DNA from: Rhodoferax sp.
GTDB lineage: Bacteria > Pseudomonadota > Gammaproteobacteria > Burkholderiales > Burkholderiaceae_C
Assembly: GCA_031291295.1 (NCBI GenBank)
Contig: JARLJI010000116.1
Coordinates: 286,190-350,189 of the forward strand
Direction of reading: 5' to 3'
Length of the DNA: 64,000 nucleotides
In this document: positions 1-8,713 of the stretch, in pieces
How the letters are laid out: each line of letters starts with the position of its first letter
How positions within the stretch are numbered: the stretch's first letter is position 1
Program-made: the position numbers and the translations under genes
Notes under the pieces: model-generated
Told to the model about the DNA's origin: nothing
The model's database searches: none
The model's input: only the letters and a program-made list of their open reading frames with translations

Positions 1-732
1 CTACCGCGCATCGCGGCAAGCCCGCTGCGCTACCTGTTCGGTCGGCGCGGCATGCTGGCATCGAACGCGGCCGAGGCCGGCGGGTTCATGCGCACGCTGC
101 CGGGGCTGGAGCGCCCCGACGTGCAGATGACCTTTTTGGTCGGCCTCAAGGGTACCGCCCGTACCATTCCGCGCGAGCACGGCTTTCTCGTGCTGGTACA
201 ACTGCTGAGGCCGCGCACGCGCGGCCATATCGAGCTGGCCTCGGCGAATCCGCAGGGCCGGCCGGTGATGCACCCTTGTTTCCTCGACGACCCGGCCGAC
301 GTGGCGACGCTGGTGCGCGGCTTGCGCGAGGCGCGGCGCATTTTCGGTGCGGCCGCGCTCGCGCGCTACGCCAGCGGCGAGATCGAGCCGGGCCTGCATG
401 CGTCCAGCGATGCGCAGCTCGAAGCCGCGATCCGCGCGCAGGTGACCACCGCCTACCACCCGGCGGGCACCTGCAGGATGGGGCCGGCGCACGACGCGAT
501 GGCGGTGGTCGATGCGCAATTGCGCGTGCACGGCATCGAAGGCCTGCGCGTGGCTGACGCCTCGGTCATGCCGAACATCATCGGCGGTAACACGAGCGCG
601 CCGGCCACCATGATCGGCGAGCGCGCGGCCGACTTCATCCTCGGGCGTCATTCCTTGCCGGCATCGGCATCGGCATCGGCGCCGGCGAACGCCCCGGTGC
701 CGCTGCAGAACGCCGAGCCGGCGCTGGCCTGA
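1..732 (+). CDS. GMC-family FAD oxidoreductase, C-terminal part
   Basis: This is the last 243 residues of a glucose-methanol-choline oxidoreductase; the N-terminal FAD-binding half lies before the window. The C-terminal GMC block is clear: YHPAGTCRMG, then a valine/aspartate stretch leading to VADASVMPNIIGGNT and the closing PATMIGERAADFI helix. The His of YHPAG and the Asn of GGNT fit the catalytic pair of the family. Such enzymes oxidise alcohols to aldehydes using FAD. The aldehyde dehydrogenase 39 bases downstream would take the product to a carboxylic acid. The C-terminus ends in an unusual Ser-Ala run encoded by a short cggcat hexamer repeat (about 660-680), probably an unstructured tail. 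The substrate is unknown. Confidence 0.9.
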   Translation, partial: LPRIAASPLRYLFGRRGMLASNAAEAGGFMRTLPGLERPDVQMTFLVGLKGTARTIPREHGFLVLVQLLRPRTRGHIELASANPQGRPVMHPCFLDDPADVATLVRGLREARRIFGAAALARYASGEIEPGLHASSDAQLEAAIRAQVTTAYHPAGTCRMGPAHDAMAVVDAQLRVHGIEGLRVADASVMPNIIGGNTSAPATMIGERAADFILGRHSLPASASASAPANAPVPLQNAEPALA

Positions 733-771
733 GCGCGCCCGCGACCTCCCCCACACCCCAAGGAACCGAAC

Positions 772-2259
772 ATGACCACGACACCGAGCCTGCGCCCCGC
801 GTTTCTCGAAGGCAGCCCCAAGGGCCTCTTCATCGATGGCGCCGCCACGCCCGCCGCATCCGGCAAGACCTTCCGTACGCTCAACCCGTCGACCGGCGAG
901 CTGCTTGCCGAAGTGGCCGAGGGCGATGCACACGATATCGACCGCGCTGTCGCCGCGGCGCGTCGCGCCTTCCAGGATGGGCCGTGGTCCCGCTTCAAGC
1001 CCTTCGACCGTCAGCAGCTGATGCTTAAGCTGGCCGACATCGTCGAGCGCCACTACGACGAACTCGCAATGCTGGATTCGCTCGACATGGGCGGACCGAT
1101 CTCGCGCACCGTGCTCGGCCGGCGGCGGGCCGTCGGGCTGCTGCGCTTCTATGCCGGGCTGGCCACCTCGGGCCACGGCGAAACCATCGACAACTCCGCG
1201 GCTGGCGAGGTCTTCTCGTACACGCTAAAGGAGCCGGTCGGCGTGGTTGGCGCCATCAACCCGTGGAACGGGCCGATCGGCCTCGCGATCTGGAAGCTGT
1301 GCCCGGTGCTCGCTTCGGGGTGCACGCTGGTGCTGAAACCGGCCGAGCAGGCGCCGTTGTCGCCCCTGCGGCTGGCCGAGCTGTGCATGGAGGCGGGCCT
1401 GCCGCCCGGGGTGTTCAACGTCGTCACCGGGCAGGGCGTCGCCGGCGCCGCGCTGGCCGAGCATCCGGGCGTCGACAAGATCGCATTCACCGGCTCGACC
1501 GAGGTCGGCCAGAAGATCATCCGCGCCTCAGCGTCCAACGTGAAGCGCGTGTCCCTCGAGCTCGGCGGTAAATCGCCCAACATCGTGTTCGCGGACGCCG
1601 ACCTCGACGCCGCGGTGCCCGGTGCCGCCATGGCGGTGTTCGCGAACTCGGGCCAGATCTGCAGCGCGGGCACGCGGCTCTACGTGCAGCGGCCGGTCTA
1701 CGAAGAGTTTGTCGAGCGCGTGGCGGCCTACGCGAAGACGCTGCGCGTAGGTAATGCACTCGATCCCGAGACGCAGCTCGGCCCGCTGGTGTCGGCCGCG
1801 CAGCTCGAACGCGTGACCAGCTACATGGCGTTGGGCAAGTCGCAGGGCGCGCGCGCCGCGGCGGGCGGCGAGCGCCTGACCGAGGGCGCGCTGGCGCAGG
1901 GCTACTTCGTGCCGCCGACCGTGTTTGCCGGCGTGAACGACGACATGCGCATCGCCCGCGAGGAGATCTTCGGCCCGGTGATCTCGGCGCTGCCCTTCGA
2001 CGACGTCGATGACGCCATCCGCCGCGGCAACGACACCACCTACGGCCTGGGCAGCGGCGTGTGGACGCGTAACGTCAACACCGCGCATCGCGTGGCCCGC
2101 GGCCTGCGCACCGGCACCGTGTGGGTCAACTGCTACCAGGTGATGGACCCGGCCGTGCCCTTCGGCGGCTACAAGATGAGCGGCTACGGCCGCGAGTCGG
2201 GCGCCGAGCACATGCAGGAGTACCTGCAGACCAAGGCGGTGTGGATCAAGACCGACTGA
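772..2259 (+). CDS. Aldehyde dehydrogenase (NAD(P)+)
   Basis: A 495-residue class I/II aldehyde dehydrogenase of normal length. The general-base Glu lies in SLELGGKSPNIVF (Glu about 263) and the nucleophilic Cys in NSGQICSAGTRLYV (Cys 297). The cofactor motif FTGSTEVGQ and the C-terminal PFGGYKMSGYGRE are present. It oxidises an aldehyde to the carboxylate, consistent with the preceding GMC alcohol oxidoreductase. The start follows an AAGGAAC-like ribosome site about 8 bases upstream. The LysR gene begins 13 bases after the stop, so the three genes may be one transcript. The exact aldehyde cannot be told from sequence. Confidence 0.93.
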   Translation: MTTTPSLRPAFLEGSPKGLFIDGAATPAASGKTFRTLNPSTGELLAEVAEGDAHDIDRAVAAARRAFQDGPWSRFKPFDRQQLMLKLADIVERHYDELAMLDSLDMGGPISRTVLGRRRAVGLLRFYAGLATSGHGETIDNSAAGEVFSYTLKEPVGVVGAINPWNGPIGLAIWKLCPVLASGCTLVLKPAEQAPLSPLRLAELCMEAGLPPGVFNVVTGQGVAGAALAEHPGVDKIAFTGSTEVGQKIIRASASNVKRVSLELGGKSPNIVFADADLDAAVPGAAMAVFANSGQICSAGTRLYVQRPVYEEFVERVAAYAKTLRVGNALDPETQLGPLVSAAQLERVTSYMALGKSQGARAAAGGERLTEGALAQGYFVPPTVFAGVNDDMRIAREEIFGPVISALPFDDVDDAIRRGNDTTYGLGSGVWTRNVNTAHRVARGLRTGTVWVNCYQVMDPAVPFGGYKMSGYGRESGAEHMQEYLQTKAVWIKTD

Positions 2260-2272
2260 TGCGCCGCCGGCC

Positions 2273-3187
2273 GTGAACGATCGCATCCACGAGCTCGACG
2301 TGTTCCTGCGCGTCACCGAGGCGGTGAGCTTCTCGGCCGCGGCGCGCAGCCTCGACTGCAACCCCTCGACGGTCAGCAAGGTGATCCAGCGGCTGGAAGA
2401 CCGGCTGGGCGCGCGCCTGTTCGACCGCACCTCGCGCACCATGCACCTGACGCAGGAGGGCGAGCGCTTTCTCGAGGCGGCCCGCCGCGTGGTCGAGGCG
2501 ATCGAAGACGCCGAGCATGTGCTGGGCGAGCGCGGCGCCGAGTTGGGCGGCCTGCTGCGCATCAACAGTACGCTCGCGTTCGCGCAGTTCCACCTCGCGC
2601 CGTGGGTGGCGGAGTTCGTCGAGCGCCATCCGAAGCTGCGCCTGGAGTTCATGCTCACGGCCGCGCCCGTCGACCTGTTCGAGCACCAGATCGACATCTC
2701 CTTGCGCAGCGGCTACATCCCCGACTCGTCGCTGGTGGCACGGCGCATCGCGACCAGCCGCTGGTTCATCTGTGCCTCGCCGGCCTACCTGGCGCGCGCC
2801 GGCACGCCGCGCGAGCCGGTCGACTTGGAGCGCCACCAATGCTTGAACTTCCTCCCGGGCTCCTATCGCAGCAGTTGGCCGCTGCAGGGCGGGGCCGGCA
2901 AGGCCGGGCTGCAGCTGCGCGGCAGCGTCGATTCCAATTCTTCCGAGCTGCTGCGGCTGCTGGCGTGCCAGGGCCTGGGCATCGTGCGGCTGTCGGAGTT
3001 TGTGGTGGGCCACGACCTGGCCACTGGCGCGCTGGTGCCGGTGCTCGCCGACCTGCAGGACGGCGCCGAGGAGCCGGTTTTCGCGGTGTATGCGAGCAAG
3101 CGCAACATCAGCCCGCGGCTCAAGGCCTTCCTTGATTTCTTGGAAGAGAAGCTCAGCCCGGTGCCGCCTGCTCAGCCATCGGCCTGA
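2273..3187 (+). CDS. LysR-family transcriptional regulator
   Basis: A 304-residue LysR regulator. Its N-terminal winged helix (residues 1-65) carries the family pattern VSFSAAARSLDCNPSTVSKVIQ, and a periplasmic-binding-like effector domain follows from about residue 90. The start is GTG; a nearby ATG at 2259 is in another frame. Unusually for LysR it lies co-directional and 13 bases behind the aldehyde dehydrogenase instead of divergent. Its last 16 bases overlap the end of the convergent CoA transferase gene. It probably controls the GMC/aldehyde dehydrogenase genes, but no target site can be assigned. Confidence 0.9.
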   Translation: MNDRIHELDVFLRVTEAVSFSAAARSLDCNPSTVSKVIQRLEDRLGARLFDRTSRTMHLTQEGERFLEAARRVVEAIEDAEHVLGERGAELGGLLRINSTLAFAQFHLAPWVAEFVERHPKLRLEFMLTAAPVDLFEHQIDISLRSGYIPDSSLVARRIATSRWFICASPAYLARAGTPREPVDLERHQCLNFLPGSYRSSWPLQGGAGKAGLQLRGSVDSNSSELLRLLACQGLGIVRLSEFVVGHDLATGALVPVLADLQDGAEEPVFAVYASKRNISPRLKAFLDFLEEKLSPVPPAQPSA

Positions 3188-4377
3188 GCGCGGCCGACGG
3201 CACCCGCGTCCTGCAGGTCCGCGATTTGCGCCGGGCTCATTTTTAACAGCTCCCCGAGGATGGCATGCGCATCGGCACCGAGCGCCGGCAGGTGCGCGCG
3301 CGGGCCGGCGTTGCCCTCGTTCATGCGGAACGGCGCGCCTGCGATGCTGAAGCGGCCGGCGCCGTCGTCCACCTCGCAGCGCGTGCCGCGCTCCGTCACC
3401 GAGGGGAGGCGCGAGGCTTCGGCCACGTCGAGGTAGCGGGAGCAGGGCACTTTGTGCGCATCCAGCAGGCGTTCGCATTCGGTCACGCTGAATTGCCCGG
3501 CCCACCCGTCGAGCTCGGCCAGGAAGGCGCTCCAGTACTGCTGGCGGCCACCGCCCGTGGCAAAGCGCGGGTCGGCCAACCACTCGCGGTGCCCGGTCGC
3601 CTCGCACAGCGCGGCGAAGTTGTCCTGCGTAGTAGGCGCCACCATCAGCCAGCCGTCGCGCGCGCGCGTCGGCTCGTAGACGAAGTGGCGCGGCTGCTCG
3701 GGAAACTGCGACTCCTGCAGCTCGCACACCAGTAGGCTCAGCATGGCGTCGAGCAGCGAGACATCGACCAGATCGCCGCGCCCCGTGCGCTGGCGCTGCA
3801 GCAGCGCGGACTGGATCGCGCCGAAGGCCAGCGAGCCGCCGAGCACGTCGGCCACGAAGATGCCGGTATTGGGTGGGCGCTCGCGGCCGGGCTGATAGCT
3901 GGCCGTGGCCCGGTCGAAGCCCGAAAGTGCATGCAGTGTCGGCGCGTAGGCGCCTTTTCCGTTGCCGCTGGCGCCCTGGCCGAAGCCCGAGATGGCGCAG
4001 TACACGAGCCGCGGGTTGATGGCCGACAGTGTGGGGTGGTCGAGGCCCAGCCGCTTCATCACGCCGGGGCGAAAGTTCTCGACCACCACGTCGACCTGTT
4101 TCACCAGTTCATGGAGCACGGCACGCGCGCCCGGCGACTTCAGGTCGAGCACCAGGCTGCGCTTGCCGCAGTTCAGTGCGGCGTAGTAGCTGCTCCTGCC
4201 GTCGCGAAACGGCGGCCGGTTGCGCGTCAGGTCGCCGTGCTTCGACTCGATCTTGATCACGTCGGCACCCAGGTCGGCCATCAGGCGCGTGCAGTAGGGG
4301 CCCGACATCACGAAGGTGAAGTCGAGCACGCGGATGCCGCTGAGCGCGCCCGGCGTGCCGGGAGAGAAGACGGGCAT
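3172..4377 (-). CDS. Class III CoA transferase (CaiB/BaiF family)
   Basis: A 401-residue family III CoA transferase. It has the N-terminal RVLDFTFVMSGPYCTRLMADLGADVIKIE block with the Rossmann turn, the RSLVLDLKSP segment and the VENFRPGVMKRLGLD motif typical of the group. These enzymes swap CoA between a donor thioester and a free acid through an aspartyl-CoA intermediate, here probably the Asp of the GIFVADVLGGSLA stretch. The start lies 7 bases downstream of the acyl-CoA dehydrogenase stop, so the two form a small operon. CoA activation and alpha,beta-dehydrogenation of an acid is the likely joint task. The substrate is unknown. Confidence 0.9.
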   Translation of the reverse strand: MPVFSPGTPGALSGIRVLDFTFVMSGPYCTRLMADLGADVIKIESKHGDLTRNRPPFRDGRSSYYAALNCGKRSLVLDLKSPGARAVLHELVKQVDVVVENFRPGVMKRLGLDHPTLSAINPRLVYCAISGFGQGASGNGKGAYAPTLHALSGFDRATASYQPGRERPPNTGIFVADVLGGSLAFGAIQSALLQRQRTGRGDLVDVSLLDAMLSLLVCELQESQFPEQPRHFVYEPTRARDGWLMVAPTTQDNFAALCEATGHREWLADPRFATGGGRQQYWSAFLAELDGWAGQFSVTECERLLDAHKVPCSRYLDVAEASRLPSVTERGTRCEVDDGAGRFSIAGAPFRMNEGNAGPRAHLPALGADAHAILGELLKMSPAQIADLQDAGAVGRAQADG

Positions 4378-4384
4378 GGCGGTC

Positions 4385-5539
4385 TCAGTGCAGGCCGAGC
4401 GCGCGGCGCGCGATCACCATACGCTGGATCTGGTTCGTGCCCTCGTAGATCTGCAGCACCTTGGCGTCGCGCATCATGCGCTCGACGTGGTTTCCGCGCA
4501 CATAGCCGTGGCCGCCCAGGATCTGCACCGCATCGGTCGTCACCTTCATCGCCATGTCGGTGCAGAAGCACTTCACCATCGAGGCCATCTCGGTCAGCCG
4601 TTCGAGCCGTCCGGCGTCGATGGCGCGGGTGCACTGATAGAGCAGGGCGCGGCCGGCCTCGATCTGCATGTGCATATCGGCCAGCATAAACTGCATGCCC
4701 TGGAACTCGCCGATCGCCTTGCCGAAGGCCTTGCGCTCCTTCGCGTAGGCCACCGCGATGTCGAAGGCGCCCTGCGCCACGCCGCAGGCGCTCGCCGCCA
4801 CGGTCGGCCGGTTCAGGTCGAGGATGTGCATGCACGAGGTGAAGCCCTTGCCTTCCTCGCCCATGCGGTTGTCGATCGGCACGCGCACGTTGTCGAAATG
4901 GATGTCGCTGTGCGGCGTGCCGCGCTGGCCCATCATCTTCTCGGTCTTGCCGAGCGTGATGCCGGGTCTCTTCATGTCGACGATGAAGCAGCTGATGTTG
5001 TCCACGCCGCGCTTGCCGCCGCTGTCGGTCCTGGCGAAGAGGGTGATGTAGGAGGCTAGCGGCGCCATCGTGATGAAGCACTTCTGGCCATTGATCACGT
5101 AGTGGTCGCCGTCGCGGACGGCCTTGGTGCGCATCGCGCCCACGTCGGAGCCCGCATGCGGCTCGGTGATGGCCACGGAGCTGACGATGCCGCCCTTCGC
5201 GACGATCGGCAGCCACTTGCGGCGCTGTTCTTCGGTGCCGAAATGCAGCAGCGGCAGCGTGAAGGAGATGGTGTTCTGGTTGATCAACTGCGCGCCGGTC
5301 ATCGAGGTGCGCGCCACCAGCTCTTTGGCCATGCAGGTGGTGGTTAGGTCCAGGCCCGGGCCGCCGTACTGCTCGGGCACCCGGGCCTGCATGAGGCCGA
5401 GCTCGCCGAAGATGGAGATCAAGTGCTTCGGGAAAGTCTCCGTCTCGTCCATTTCCTGGGCGATCGGGGCGATTTCCTTGTCGACGACGCGTTGCAGGCT
5501 GTCGAGCAGGGCGGCTTGAAGTTCGGTAAGTGGTTCCAT
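4385..5539 (-). CDS. Acyl-CoA dehydrogenase
   Basis: A 384-residue FAD-dependent acyl-CoA dehydrogenase of standard length. The flavin/substrate loop SVAITEPHAGSDVGAM lies in the middle domain, and the C-terminal LQIYEGTNQIQRMVIAR carries the canonical catalytic Glu (YEGT). It introduces a trans-2 double bond and passes electrons to electron-transfer flavoprotein. Unlike the dehydrogenases at 47434 and 53066, this one has the textbook short-chain/butyryl-type C-terminus. It is first in a two-gene minus-strand operon with the CoA transferase; its promoter must lie in 5540-5700. Confidence 0.93.
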   Translation of the reverse strand: MEPLTELQAALLDSLQRVVDKEIAPIAQEMDETETFPKHLISIFGELGLMQARVPEQYGGPGLDLTTTCMAKELVARTSMTGAQLINQNTISFTLPLLHFGTEEQRRKWLPIVAKGGIVSSVAITEPHAGSDVGAMRTKAVRDGDHYVINGQKCFITMAPLASYITLFARTDSGGKRGVDNISCFIVDMKRPGITLGKTEKMMGQRGTPHSDIHFDNVRVPIDNRMGEEGKGFTSCMHILDLNRPTVAASACGVAQGAFDIAVAYAKERKAFGKAIGEFQGMQFMLADMHMQIEAGRALLYQCTRAIDAGRLERLTEMASMVKCFCTDMAMKVTTDAVQILGGHGYVRGNHVERMMRDAKVLQIYEGTNQIQRMVIARRALGLH

Positions 5540-5907
5540 AGAGGCTGATGCTGCCGGCGCATGCGGCGCGACGGAAGTAGGCGCGGCAGAATATTAGGTG
5601 TGAAGCGCCGGCACAGCTGGCCCCGTCGGCACCGGCGAGGGCGAACCCGATTGACGCATGTCATACGGATATATAAGGTCTTTGAGGCATATCAAACTCA
5701 ACCCCTGGCCACAGGTGTAGCCCTAAACCTGCATGCGGGTCATTGCGGCGAAGACCCCCGTATTTACCATAGGTAGTACACATGCATATGATGATGTATG
5801 CTTATGTTCTGGGGGCGGCGTGGGGCCGCTACCCGCGTCACCCATCCTGGGCAAGCCATGACTCGATTGAACGCAGCGCGGGCCTCCTGCACAGGCCAGC
5901 GATACGC
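5540..5907. promoter_or_regulatory. Divergent intergenic region, AT-rich, candidate promoters
   Basis: 368 bases between the minus-strand acyl-CoA dehydrogenase and the plus-strand MaoC operon. The stretch 5651-5800 is much more AT-rich than its surroundings. A TTGACG (5651) with TATAAG (5672), spacing 15, and a TTGCGG (5743) with TACCAT (5765), spacing 16, are weak plus-strand promoter candidates. Just after the second lies TAGTACAC (5774), a degenerate match to the operator seen at other promoters in the window. GCATA/TATGC arms (5784-5801) form a small inverted repeat. An open frame continues upstream from 5908 to 5782, but it lacks a ribosome site and any family similarity, so I treat it as non-coding. 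Confidence 0.4.
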
Positions 5908-6774
5908 ATGAACCTGCCGAATGTAATTGGACGAAGTTTCGAACCTATCTTGCAGCGCTACGACTGGCGCGACTCGGCGCTGTACGCACTGGGCTTGGGC
6001 ATGGGCTCCGATCCGGTGGACGAAGACGAACTGTCTTACGTTTACGAGGGCCGCGAACAGTCCGTCGTGCCCAGCCAGTGCATGGTGCTCGGCTGGCCCG
6101 AGTTCTGGCATGCCGATCCAGCCGCCGGCATCGACTGGGTGAATATCCTGCATGGCGAAGAAAGCTTCGAGCTGCACAAGCCACTGCCGCTTACTGCGTT
6201 GATCCGCGCCACGCACCACATCCGTGCCGTCGTCGACAAGGGTGTCGGACGTGGCGCCCTGATCTATTTCGACACCGAGATCGCCGATGCGCAAACCGGC
6301 GATGCGCTGGCCACCTTGCGCGCAACACAGTTCCTGCGCGGCGATGGCGGTTGCGGCAACCATGGCGAGGCGCCGCCAGTCGTGCCCGCACTGCGCGATG
6401 GCGCCACGCCGAGCGCCGTCGCCGAATACCGCACCGCGCCGCAGGCCGCGCTGCTGTACCGCTTGGTCAGCCGCGACTACATGCCGATTCACGCCGACCC
6501 TGTCGTCGCGCGGCGCGCCGGCTTCGAGCGGCCGATCTCGCACGGGCTCAACACGATGGGCTTGGCGTGCCGCGCAATCCTGAAGCACTTCGGCCTGGGC
6601 CGGCCCGATCGGCTGCGATCGATGTTCGTGCGCTTCGCCCAGCCGGCGTATCCTGGCGAGACCATCCGCGTCGATTTGTTCGACGAGGGCGTCGATGTGC
6701 GTTTTCGTGCGCTGGCTGTCGAGCGGAATGTAATTGTGCTCGACCGCGGCCTGTGCCAGCTTGGCGAACACTGA
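5908..6774 (+). CDS. MaoC-like enoyl-CoA hydratase 2 (double hotdog)
   Basis: With the start at ATG 5908 the protein has 288 residues, the usual length for double-hotdog (R)-specific hydratases related to peroxisomal hydratase 2. The C-terminal hotdog has the active-site stretch SRDYMPIHADPVVARRAGF followed by RPISHGLNTMG, retaining the catalytic Asp and His of the hydratase-2 motif; the usual Gly before Asp is Arg here. The N-terminal hotdog has the expected substrate-tunnel layout. It hydrates trans-2-enoyl-CoA to a 3-hydroxyacyl-CoA. It is the first gene of the ABC-transporter/ligase operon that runs to 14053, so it probably acts on the imported compound after activation. Confidence 0.85.
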   Translation: MNLPNVIGRSFEPILQRYDWRDSALYALGLGMGSDPVDEDELSYVYEGREQSVVPSQCMVLGWPEFWHADPAAGIDWVNILHGEESFELHKPLPLTALIRATHHIRAVVDKGVGRGALIYFDTEIADAQTGDALATLRATQFLRGDGGCGNHGEAPPVVPALRDGATPSAVAEYRTAPQAALLYRLVSRDYMPIHADPVVARRAGFERPISHGLNTMGLACRAILKHFGLGRPDRLRSMFVRFAQPAYPGETIRVDLFDEGVDVRFRALAVERNVIVLDRGLCQLGEH

Positions 6775-6785
6775 ACGGATTCCAC

Positions 6786-7658
6786 ATGGAGTTTTCAGAT
6801 ATCCTCACCATACCTCAGCTGGCCAATGCGCTTGCGCTGGCGTCGCTGCTTACGATCCTGGCCAGTGGACTGGCGCTTATTTTCGGCTTGCGCGACGTGA
6901 TGAATTTTGGTCACGGTGCGTTGTTCATGCTAGGTGCCTACTTGGGCTACACCTTCTCGGGTCTACTCAATTTCTGGATGGCGCTAGTGATCGTACCCTT
7001 GTTACTGGCGCTGCTGGGGGTCGTCTTTGAGTACGCGGCGATCAGGCCGCTGCAGAAGCGCTCGCAAATGGACGTGGCGCTCGTCACCTTCGGCCTGGCG
7101 ATGGTGCTCAGCCAGGTGGTGATCAAGATCTGGGGCACCGCGCCCTTGTCGGTGGAGGCGCCGGAATCGCTGGCCGGTTCCATCGACTTGTTTGGCCAGC
7201 GATATCCCACCTACCGGATTTTCCTGATCGCTGTGGGCTTCGGCACCTGCATGGCGCTCGCCGCGTGGTTGAAATTCACACGTTCCGGCATGCATGTGCG
7301 CGCCGTCAGCCAGCAGCCCATGGTCGCGCGCATGATGGGCGTCAACACCGATCGTCTGAGCCTGCTTGTCGTTTGCATGGGCACGGGCTTCGCCGGATTC
7401 GCCGGTGTATTGGCGGGGCCCTATCTTTCCGTCGACCCCGGAATGGGCGCCGGCATCTTGATTAGCTGTTTGATCGTGGTCGTCATCGGCGGCCTGGGCA
7501 GCATCGGCGGGGCCATCGCCGCGGCCGTGGTGTATGGCCTGATCCAGGTGATTGGCACACTCCTGTCGCCCACATTGGCTGTGACGGCGCCGTACCTGTT
7601 GTTGTTCTTTGTGCTGTTATGGCGGCCGCAAGGGTTCGGCCGCGGGAGGGTGGATTGA
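6786..7658 (+). CDS. LIV-type ABC transporter permease (LivH family)
   Basis: A 290-residue inner-membrane permease of the branched-chain amino acid transporter type, with about eight hydrophobic segments. The early GLRDVMNFGHGALFMLGAY and the later GGLGSIGGAIAAA loop are LivH hallmarks. The start at 6786 is chosen because the protein begins with the expected first helix; the same frame stays open far upstream but antisense-like. It overlaps the next permease gene by one base (TGATG). With the next four genes it makes a complete uptake system. In Burkholderiales such systems often import aromatic or alicyclic carboxylates instead of amino acids. Confidence 0.92.
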   Translation: MEFSDILTIPQLANALALASLLTILASGLALIFGLRDVMNFGHGALFMLGAYLGYTFSGLLNFWMALVIVPLLLALLGVVFEYAAIRPLQKRSQMDVALVTFGLAMVLSQVVIKIWGTAPLSVEAPESLAGSIDLFGQRYPTYRIFLIAVGFGTCMALAAWLKFTRSGMHVRAVSQQPMVARMMGVNTDRLSLLVVCMGTGFAGFAGVLAGPYLSVDPGMGAGILISCLIVVVIGGLGSIGGAIAAAVVYGLIQVIGTLLSPTLAVTAPYLLLFFVLLWRPQGFGRGRVD

Positions 7659-8713
7659 TGTCTGCTATGCAAGAATTGACGGCGCAGGCGCGCACAATGT
7701 CCGGCGCGGCCAGTAGCAAGGCGCCCGACCTCCTAAAGCCTGCGCTCGTGGTTGCTGTGCTCATCGCGCTGGGCTTGTTCGTGCCGACAGTGCTCAAGAG
7801 CAGCTTCTATCTTGGGCTGCTGGTCAATGCTATCTTGCTGGGGATCGCGGCTGTCTCGATCGGCTTTCTGGCGCACCAGAGCGGGCTTATGATGTTCGGC
7901 GCAGCGGCCTTCACCGGCGGCGCCACCTACCTGTTCGCCATCTCGGTCACGCGGTTCGGCTGGAATGCGATGACGGCCGCCGCCTTCGCGCTGCTGGCGG
8001 CCACGCTGCTGGCGGCCCTGATCGGTGCGCTGGTCGTGCGTACCCGGCCCTTGCCGTTTGCCATGCTGACGCTGGCATTGGCGCAGATGCTGCGCTCGCT
8101 GGTGATGATCACCGAGTTCCGGCCGGTGACCGGCGGCGACGACGGACTGGCGCTCAGCTTCGGCGGCACCTTCTTCGGTCTGACGCAGGCGCAATTATCC
8201 AAGCCCGAGATGTTCTGGCCGGTCGCATGGCTGGCGCTGTGCGGTGTGATGCTGCTAGCCTGGGGCGTCGGGCGTTCGCGCACCGGCCGCGTGCTGCGCG
8301 CCATTCGCGCGAACGAGGAGCGTATGCGCTTTTCCGGCTTTAATACCTACGTGCCACGCATCATTGCATTCACTCTGGCCGGCTTCATCGCCGCCGTTTC
8401 CGGTGTGCTGACCGGGTTGTACACCGCGTTCGCGTCGCCCGAGTTGCTGGATTTCGTGACCGGCGGAAATGCGCTGGTGTCGACGCTGGTCGGCGGCGTC
8501 GGCAGCGTCAGCGGCCCGGTGCTGGGCGCGCTGCTGTATGTAATCGGACAAGACCAGTTCGGCGCCACCGGGAACCTCGAACTGCTGACGGGCGTAGCCG
8601 TCGTGCTGGTGATCGTCACATTTCCCGAGGGCGCCATGGGCGCCATCCGCAATACCATCGCCCGCTTCGGCACGCGCTTACCAGCCAATGGGGGCAACGA
8701 TGCTGCGCATTGA
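7658..8713 (+). CDS. LIV-type ABC transporter permease (LivM family)
   Basis: A 351-residue LivM-type permease with many hydrophobic segments. Family landmarks are GIAAVSIGFLAHQSGLMMFG near the N-terminus, the cytoplasmic loop GRVLRAIRANEERMRFSG that contacts the ATPase, and GGVGSVSGPVLGALL near the end. The ATG at 7658 overlaps the stop of the LivH gene, and the 3' end overlaps the next ATPase gene, so [11 protein letters not shown] is probably coupled. An upstream in-frame ATG at 7619 lies inside livH and is less likely. Confidence 0.9.
   Translation: MSAMQELTAQARTMSGAASSKAPDLLKPALVVAVLIALGLFVPTVLKSSFYLGLLVNAILLGIAAVSIGFLAHQSGLMMFGAAAFTGGATYLFAISVTRFGWNAMTAAAFALLAATLLAALIGALVVRTRPLPFAMLTLALAQMLRSLVMITEFRPVTGGDDGLALSFGGTFFGLTQAQLSKPEMFWPVAWLALCGVMLLAWGVGRSRTGRVLRAIRANEERMRFSGFNTYVPRIIAFTLAGFIAAVSGVLTGLYTAFASPELLDFVTGGNALVSTLVGGVGSVSGPVLGALLYVIGQDQFGATGNLELLTGVAVVLVIVTFPEGAMGAIRNTIARFGTRLPANGGNDAAH

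Noticed and set aside
660-680. Possible tandem-repeat or CRISPR-like array from cggcat repeats
   Set aside because: Only about three hexamer copies inside a coding C-terminus; no spacers and no repeats of CRISPR length anywhere in the window.
1-1176. Long minus-strand open frame opposite the GMC and aldehyde dehydrogenase genes
   Set aside because: Arg/His/Gly-rich composition typical of the antisense frame of high-GC genes; no family similarity; covers two clear plus-strand genes.
2246-3727. Minus-strand 493-codon open frame across the LysR gene
   Set aside because: Antisense of LysR and out of frame with the CoA transferase; composition is that of shadow sequence.
5782-5907. N-terminal extension of the MaoC hydratase beginning MHMMMYAYV
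   Set aside because: No ribosome site, no similarity, lies in AT-rich promoter-like DNA; the 288-residue start at 5908 fits the family length.
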